Origin: AC-37 sp036389295
GTDB taxonomy: Bacteria; Actinomycetota; Thermoleophilia; Solirubrobacterales; Thermoleophilaceae
Assembly (NCBI GenBank): GCA_036389295.1
Contig: DASVQB010000021.1
Location: 62,001-126,000, forward strand
Length of the DNA stretch: 64,000 nucleotides
Reading direction: 5' to 3'
Under the pieces are notes generated by a model. The model saw only the letters and a list, made by a program, of their open reading frames with translations, had not been told where the DNA came from and did no database searches. Made by a program: the position numbers and the translations under genes. Within the stretch, counting starts at the first letter, position 1, and each line of letters starts with the position of its first letter. Below are positions 58,964-64,000 of the stretch, piece by piece.

Positions 58964-59093
58964 TTACGCCACATTGCTCAGGAACTCCAAGCCATTCGCC
59001 CCCCGGCCGATCCCGAGCTTCCGCACAGATCCGCGGCCCGGGCCGACCGCACCTCGCCCGGGCTCGCCCCAGCCGAGATGAGAGCATCTCGCG

Positions 59094-60956
59094 GTGCCCG
59101 CGGAGCGGAGTTCCCCCTTGAGCGAGTCGCGGCCCAGCCGCGGCGCCACGACGCTCGACATCTGGGGCACGGACCGGAAGGCGCTTCCGCTGCCCCGACT
59201 CGTGGCGACCAGCCTCGGGCTTGCGCGGCGGGCAGGACGTCGCGAGCTGACGGTGATGGTGGGAGCTCAGGTCGCCACCGTCGCCGGGGTGGTGGCCACC
59301 GCGCTCATCGCGCGCTCGCTGCTCGGGGAGCTGCTCGCCGCGGACCGGGAGGACGGCGGGGTGGGCGGGCTGGTTCCGGAGCTGGCGGCGTTGACGGTGC
59401 TCAGCGCCGGCCTGGGAATCGGTCACGTGGTCCAGATCCACTGCCAGAGGCTGCTCGGGGAGCTGTGCCAACGTCTCGGCGAGGCGCGCGTGCTCGCGGT
59501 CACGGGCACGGTCGAGCTCGACGCCTTCGACAGCTCGGCCTTCCACGACGCCGTCGAGCGCGCGCTGATGGCGGTGCGCCTCATGCCCACGGTCGTCGGC
59601 GGTCTGTCGGGCCTCCTGCGCGCCGCGGCGGGAGCGATCGGCGCCGCGGTCGCGCTCCTGGTCCTCGCCCCGATCTTCGCGCCGGTCGTCCTCCTCGTGC
59701 TGGCGCCGCTGTGGCTGGCGGCGCGTCGGCGAAGCCGCGCGTTCCACCGTTTCATGCGCGCCCTCACCCCCCGCGATCGCGAGCGCCGCTACCTGGCCCA
59801 GGTGCTCTCCGACCGCGACGCGGCGAAGGAGGTCCGCGCCTACGACCTCTTCGGGCTGCTGCATTCGCGCCACGCCGCCCTGTGGGACGAGCGCGTTCGC
59901 GCGCTGCGCGCCGTGACCGGCAAGGAGCTCCGGTTCGGAGTGGCGGCCAACCTCATCGCGGCCGCGGCCGTCGGGGGCTCGCTGCTGGCGCTGATCGCGC
60001 TCACCCTGGCCGACCACATGAGCCTCTCCGCCGCCGGTGCGGCGGCAGCGGCGATCGCCCTGCTCGGCCAACGCCTCGGCGCTGCGGCCACCGGCGCCGG
60101 GAACCTCTCCGAGTCGGCTCTGTTCGTCGACGACTACCTGGCGCTCGTCGAGGCCGAGAGCCCGCCGCCCCGCCACGCCGCGGGAACGGCGGCCGCCCCG
60201 GTCCCGACGTACGTGCGCGCGGATGGCGTCACCTTCTCGTACGCGGACACGCGCACCCCCGCGCTGCGCGACGTCTCGATCGAGATCGCACCCGGCGAGG
60301 TCGTCGCGCTCGTCGGCGAGAACGGCTCCGGCAAGACCACCCTCGCCAAGCTGCTGGCCGGCCTCTACGTCCCCCAGCACGGGAAGGTGACCATCGGCGG
60401 GATCGACACCGCGAGCGGCGAGCGCGGGGCGCTCACGGGGGGCGTGGCCGTGATCTTTCAGGATTTCGTGCGCTATGCGCTGCCCGCGGGCGAGAACATC
60501 GCCCTCGGTCGGCACGAGCGTCGCGGTGACGAGGAGGGCGTTCGAGCCGCCGCGCGGAACGCCGGCGTGCACGAGACGATCGAACGGCTGCCACAGGGCT
60601 ACGACACGATGCTGGGACCGGCCTTCGAGGGGGGTACCGACCTCTCGATCGGGCAGTGGCAGCGCGTCGCGCTGGCGCGCGTGCTGTTCCGCGACGCCCC
60701 GTTCGTGATCCTCGACGAGCCGACCGCGGCACTCGACGCGCGTGCCGAGCGCGACCTGTTCGACAGGATCCGCAAGCTCTTCGTCGGCCGCAGCGTGCTC
60801 CTGATATCGCACCGCTTCCCCAGCGTGCGGATGGCCGATCGGATCCACGTCCTGCACGAGGGCACGATCGTGGAATCGGGCACGCACGAGGAGTTGATCG
60901 CGCACGACCGCACGTACGCCGAGCTGTTTCGCCTGCAGGCGGAGCCGTACCAGTGA
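59094..60956 (+). CDS. ABC transporter (ATPase/permease fusion), probable lasso-peptide exporter
   Basis: A 620-residue fused exporter half. The start is a GTG at 59094 (a TTG at 59118 is possible). Residues about 45-320 form the six-helix permease. The ATPase carries Walker A VGENGSGKTTLAKLL (about 405-415), a signature read as LSIGQWQRVALARV instead of LSGGQ, Walker B PFVILDEPTAALD and the H-loop ISHRFPSV. The LS-I-G-Q-W form is typical of ABC exporters in RiPP clusters. Its stop overlaps the start of the NTase-B2 gene (60953-60956), making an operon. By context it exports the lasso peptide and gives self-immunity. Confidence 0.88.
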   Translation: MPAERSSPLSESRPSRGATTLDIWGTDRKALPLPRLVATSLGLARRAGRRELTVMVGAQVATVAGVVATALIARSLLGELLAADREDGGVGGLVPELAALTVLSAGLGIGHVVQIHCQRLLGELCQRLGEARVLAVTGTVELDAFDSSAFHDAVERALMAVRLMPTVVGGLSGLLRAAAGAIGAAVALLVLAPIFAPVVLLVLAPLWLAARRRSRAFHRFMRALTPRDRERRYLAQVLSDRDAAKEVRAYDLFGLLHSRHAALWDERVRALRAVTGKELRFGVAANLIAAAAVGGSLLALIALTLADHMSLSAAGAAAAAIALLGQRLGAAATGAGNLSESALFVDDYLALVEAESPPPRHAAGTAAAPVPTYVRADGVTFSYADTRTPALRDVSIEIAPGEVVALVGENGSGKTTLAKLLAGLYVPQHGKVTIGGIDTASGERGALTGGVAVIFQDFVRYALPAGENIALGRHERRGDEEGVRAAARNAGVHETIERLPQGYDTMLGPAFEGGTDLSIGQWQRVALARVLFRDAPFVILDEPTAALDARAERDLFDRIRKLFVGRSVLLISHRFPSVRMADRIHVLHEGTIVESGTHEELIAHDRTYAELFRLQAEPYQ

Positions 60957-62632
60957 CGAGCGCCGCCTTCCAGGGCCTCGGCGCGGCGGTCGCAGGGGCA
61001 TGCGGGCTCACCGAGGCGCCACAGCCCTCGGGCGAGGTCGACTGGCCGGAGTTCCTGCGACTGGTCGGCCGCCACCGGGTGGCGCCCCTGGTTCAGCGCT
61101 CCGATTGGCTCGCACAGGCCGCGGCACCGCCGGAGGTGCGCACCGAGGTGGACGAGCGGGCACGGTTCGGCGCGCTTCGATCGCTGCGACTGCTGGCGCT
61201 CCAGCGGGAGGTCCTCGACGTGCTGGCCGATGCCGGAGTCGACGTGGTCGTGCTGAAGGGGACGACCGTCGCGAGCGACGCGCACGGCGATCCCACGGTC
61301 CGCGCTCCCGGTGACATCGACCTGCTCGTCGGGCCGGACTCGGTGCCCCGCGCGGTGCACGCCCTTCGGTCGGCAGGCCTGGAGTGGTTCGGCTGGAGGA
61401 CGCCGGAGGACCCCGACCGCCCGCCGCCCGAGCCGGGCGCGATCGAGCGTGCACCGCGCCTACCGATGCTGCGGGACGTCACGCTGGTGAGGGACGGGCT
61501 CCAGGTGGAGGTGCACTGGCGGCTGTTCGCCAACTCGAGGCTGCTGCCGGTCGATCCGGGCTGGTTGAGCCACCCGCGCCACATGGAGATGCAGGGTGGG
61601 AACGTGCCGTCGCTTCCGCTCAGCGCACAGTGGCTGTACGTCCTCGTGCACGGATCGAACCACCTGTGGTCGTTGATGAAGTGGCTGGCCGACGTGCCGG
61701 CACTCGCCGTCCGCCATCCCGAGGTGGCCCGCCCCGACGCGCTCGCGGCCGCCGGCGCGGGCCATCGGAGATCGCTCGCGACCGGGCTCCTGGCGGCGGA
61801 GGCCACCTTCGGTCGCTTCCTGACGCCCGAGAGCCGTGAGTGGGCCGCGCGGGGCGGGGGCACCCGTCTGCTGGTCCAGCGATCGCTGCGCGCGCTGACC
61901 GCGGACGAGGACCTGCCGAAGCGGGTCACGCCGCGCGCGATGCCCGAGACGGTCGTGGGACGCCTGGCGCTGCGCCGCGACGCGCGCTACCGCATCGAGG
62001 AGATGCGGCTGCTGCTGCTGTCGGCGGGACGCGCCCAGGGAGTCGAGGATCCGGGCCCGCTCGAGATGGCCGCGGGCCCGCTGCGCTGGGCCAGGCGCGT
62101 CGCGAGGAGGGCCGGCGCAAGAGCCCGGGCCGCCAGGTCGGGAAGAGGCCGGGCGCTCCGGCGGCTCGCCGGGGCCTCGTGGCGCGACCGCGCCCTCGTG
62201 GCCGAGGCCGCGGTCTGCCTGGCTCTCGCCCGACTGGCCGTCCTCGTGCTGCCGTTCCGTGCGATCGCGGCAGGCCTGGGCAGGCCCATGGAGGAGTCCG
62301 ACCTCACCGACAGCCCGGCCGACGTCGAGCTCGGACGTCGCATCGCGTGGGCGCTCGGCGCCGTCTCCGCACGCGCGTGGTGGCGGACGAAGTGCCTGGA
62401 GCAGGCGCTTGCCGGCGGGGCCATGCTGCGCCTGCGCCGGGTCCCGAACACGCTGTACCTCGGCGTTGCGCGCGCGGCCGATGGCGAGTCGCCGCTCGAC
62501 GCGCACGCCTGGCTGCGCACGGGCACCCTTCACGTGACGGGTGGCGCTCGATGCGAGCGCTACGCGGTGCTCTCGACGTTCGCCTACAAGCCGGATCGCC
62601 CGGCGGCGTGCGCGTCGAAGAACCGCAGGTAG
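60953..62632 (+). CDS. Nucleotidyltransferase fused to lasso-peptide B2 (transglutaminase-like) leader peptidase
   Basis: A 559-residue fusion from a GTG that overlaps the ABC stop. Residues about 1-370 are an NTP_transf_5-type domain: VDVVVLKGTTVASDAHGDPTVRAPGDIDLLVG with K102-G103 and D121-x-D123, then LQVEVHWRLF and WLYVLVHGSNHLWSLMKWLADV. The C-terminal ~150 residues resemble the lasso B2 protease: WWRTKCLEQALAGGAMLRLRRVPNTLYLGVA with C481 and DAHAWLRTG with H518. The usual third residue (Asp) is not evident in GTLHVTGG. B2 removes the leader peptide. The two parts are normally separate genes, so a fusion is notable. The 3' end overlaps the convergent lasso cyclase gene by 49 bases. Confidence 0.85.
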   Translation: MTSAAFQGLGAAVAGACGLTEAPQPSGEVDWPEFLRLVGRHRVAPLVQRSDWLAQAAAPPEVRTEVDERARFGALRSLRLLALQREVLDVLADAGVDVVVLKGTTVASDAHGDPTVRAPGDIDLLVGPDSVPRAVHALRSAGLEWFGWRTPEDPDRPPPEPGAIERAPRLPMLRDVTLVRDGLQVEVHWRLFANSRLLPVDPGWLSHPRHMEMQGGNVPSLPLSAQWLYVLVHGSNHLWSLMKWLADVPALAVRHPEVARPDALAAAGAGHRRSLATGLLAAEATFGRFLTPESREWAARGGGTRLLVQRSLRALTADEDLPKRVTPRAMPETVVGRLALRRDARYRIEEMRLLLLSAGRAQGVEDPGPLEMAAGPLRWARRVARRAGARARAARSGRGRALRRLAGASWRDRALVAEAAVCLALARLAVLVLPFRAIAAGLGRPMEESDLTDSPADVELGRRIAWALGAVSARAWWRTKCLEQALAGGAMLRLRRVPNTLYLGVARAADGESPLDAHAWLRTGTLHVTGGARCERYAVLSTFAYKPDRPAACASKNRR

Positions 62633-64000
62633 CGGCACATGAGCAGCGACCGCAGGAGGTTGTAGCGGTACACGTGCGTGGTCCGTGTCCATCGGGCGTG
62701 GGCGCGCGCCCGATCCGGCCAGTCGCGCAGGGCGGCGTCCATCCCGTCGAGGTCGAGGAGCTCCCGGCAGCCGGCGTGCTCGCGTGCCGCCGCGAGCTCG
62801 TCCACGAGCTCTCGGCGGCGGTCCGCCAGCCGCTCCAGCCAGTCGGGCAGCTGGGCGCCGCGTCGCGTGCGCTCGACGATGGACGGGGGCAGGCGGTCGG
62901 CCATCGCGTCGCGGCTGACCACACGGGTGCGGCCGTCGTGCCGGCGGGCCCACGGCGGCTGCGTCGCACACAGGGCTATCACCCGGATGTCGCTGGTCGG
63001 ATCGGACCTGCGCACCCCCGCCAGCGCGTCGCGGACCGCGGCCGACTCGGCGATGAATCCGCTGTAGGTGACGAGCCGGAGCGCCTCCGCGCGCATCGAT
63101 CGCCGCGGCGCCGGACGAAAGGCCCGAACGTGCTGGCGAACGAGCGCCTCGGTGCCCGGCCCCGCGAATCGCAGCTCGACCTCGGCGGAGATCCCCGCCC
63201 GGCGGGCCCGCGCGACCTCTCGCGCGCGGTGAATCGCCGGCGGGGCGAGCTGTCGAGCCAGCTCGCGCCCGGCTGTGCGGATTCGAGACGAGCCCGTCGA
63301 GGCGGCGAGCGCGGCGATCTCGTGACCGAGCGCGCCAAGCCGACCGCGGGACAGGAGGGCGGCCAGCCAGAACCGATCGTCGGCGGAGAAGAACGCGTTG
63401 CCGCGCGCGCCGGTGAGCAGCGTCCCCACGCCCTCGGCGCCGGCTCGGCGCTGCGCCTCCGACATCCACAGCTCGTTGCAGGGATTGCGCGGCGGCGGGG
63501 AGCCCGCGGCGAAGCGCGCATCGTGGGAGGAGAGCACAGGCGCGCCGCTGTCGCCGATGAACGCCGGCCGCAGGTTCGGGTGCCATGTGGCGAGCTCGCG
63601 CACGAGCCGCGACTCGTCCGCGTCGACGTTCGGATCCGTGGGGCCGGCCCAGCCGGGCGGTGGGGCCGCCGTGTACGTTCGGATGACGTCGCTCGGCCGC
63701 AGCCGCGCTGCCGTCGCCGCGACGGACGTCGAGTCCAGTCCTCCGCTGAGCATGACCCCGACCGGCTCGCCCGCCGGCAGGCGGCGCTCCACGGCGGAGT
63801 CGAACGTCTCCCGCAGCTCGGCGGCGTAGGCCTCGGGTGAGCCGAGCTCGACGATCCGGTTCGGGTCCACGGTCCAGTACCGCCGGCGGCGGAGGCCTTC
63901 CCCATCGACCCACGCGCAGTGGCCTGGCGGCAGCGTCGTGACGCCCGTGACGAAGGTCCGCTCGGTGTCCATCCGGAGCGCCAGCCACTCGGCCACCCTC
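62584..64000 (-). CDS. Asparagine-synthase-like lasso cyclase, 5' end outside window
   Basis: Residues of the C-terminal two-thirds of a lasso-peptide C protein. The reading enters at the right edge within the end of the glutaminase-like domain (VAEWLALRMDTERTFVTGVTTLPPGHCAWV) and continues into the synthetase domain with the ATP PP-loop SGGLDSTSVAATAARL, then SRDAMADRLPPSIVERTRRGAQLPDWL and a C-terminal helical part ending RYLRFFDAHAAGRSGL. A GTG at 63996 is in frame but is not the real start, since the N-terminal ~120 residues of the family are missing. The enzyme closes the macrolactam by adenylating an Asp/Glu side chain. The precursor and B1/RRE genes presumably lie beyond 64000. Confidence 0.88.
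   Translation of the reverse strand, partial: RVAEWLALRMDTERTFVTGVTTLPPGHCAWVDGEGLRRRRYWTVDPNRIVELGSPEAYAAELRETFDSAVERRLPAGEPVGVMLSGGLDSTSVAATAARLRPSDVIRTYTAAPPPGWAGPTDPNVDADESRLVRELATWHPNLRPAFIGDSGAPVLSSHDARFAAGSPPPRNPCNELWMSEAQRRAGAEGVGTLLTGARGNAFFSADDRFWLAALLSRGRLGALGHEIAALAASTGSSRIRTAGRELARQLAPPAIHRAREVARARRAGISAEVELRFAGPGTEALVRQHVRAFRPAPRRSMRAEALRLVTYSGFIAESAAVRDALAGVRRSDPTSDIRVIALCATQPPWARRHDGRTRVVSRDAMADRLPPSIVERTRRGAQLPDWLERLADRRRELVDELAAAREHAGCRELLDLDGMDAALRDWPDRARAHARWTRTTHVYRYNLLRSLLMCRYLRFFDAHAAGRSGL

Noticed and set aside
58964..59170. 68-codon minus-strand frame as lasso precursor
   Set aside because: It lacks a leader/core pattern (no Gly-start core with Asp/Glu at 7-9 or conserved leader Thr before the cut), and it overlaps the exporter start in antisense.
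62584..63996. GTG at 63996 as the true start of the lasso cyclase
   Set aside because: The family's N-terminal glutaminase-like region would be missing; the frame is open to the window edge, so the gene continues beyond it.

Overview
The window is very GC-rich (about three quarters G+C by eye) with densely packed genes, many GTG starts, a few TTG starts and frequent 4-base stop/start overlaps. Together with F420-type luciferase-like oxidoreductases, TetR, MarR and RsbU-type regulators and many secreted, Ig-, FN3- or propeller-containing proteins, this points to an actinobacterium. The gene mix fits the Thermoleophilia/Solirubrobacterales, but that placement is inference. No phage, plasmid or insertion-sequence gene was seen. 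Most of the window reads as chromosome with several accessory islands.

Layout. 1-9.4 kb: end of a VOC gene, a secreted excalibur protein, a VapBC-like toxin-antitoxin pair, a PD40 propeller protein, a DUF899 protein, a 999-residue secreted zincin protease, a CAP-domain protein and a membrane-anchored lipoprotein-like protein. 9.4-13.6 kb: a secreted repeat-rich protein, then a four-gene overlapping operon on the minus strand (Cys-rich peptide, DUF692/MNIO oxidase, DUF2063 partner, VioB-like ferritin-fold protein). This operon looks like an uncharacterised metallo-oxidase RiPP system and is the most interesting region. 13.7-22.4 kb: GH31 glycosidase, fatty-acid hydroxylase-like protein, tRNA-Leu(CAG), haloalkane dehalogenase, MBL-rhodanese protein, a 40-bp-period palindromic array, an acyl-CoA synthetase and a methyltransferase.

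22.4-32 kb is regulatory and envelope-related: a FliA/WhiG-type sigma factor whose 3' end is tandemly duplicated, a NarL-type response regulator, a membrane glycosyltransferase divergent from a membrane-anchored toroid-like protein, a GAF-SpoIIE phosphatase, and an OmpR/histidine-kinase pair. 32-51.5 kb is mostly small-molecule metabolism: alpha/beta hydrolases, VOC dioxygenase-like and luciferase-like oxidoreductases, MBL, acyltransferase, quinone oxidoreductase, GMC oxidoreductase, FMN alpha-hydroxy-acid oxidase, PhoD phosphatase, DHFR-like, cupin, and an unusual alpha/beta-hydrolase/glycosyltransferase fusion. It also contains TetR and MarR regulators with palindromic sites. One TetR gene carries a 34-bp tandem duplication that shifts its 5' reading frame.

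51.6-59 kb: a 1492-residue secreted subtilase with FG-GAP repeats, a luciferase-like oxidoreductase, a SnoaL protein and a secreted FN3 protein. 59-64 kb: part of a probable lasso-peptide cluster with an ABC exporter, a nucleotidyltransferase fused to a B2 leader peptidase, and a convergent asparagine-synthase-like lasso cyclase cut by the window end. Its precursor peptide and B1/RRE protein are not visible here and presumably lie beyond 64000.
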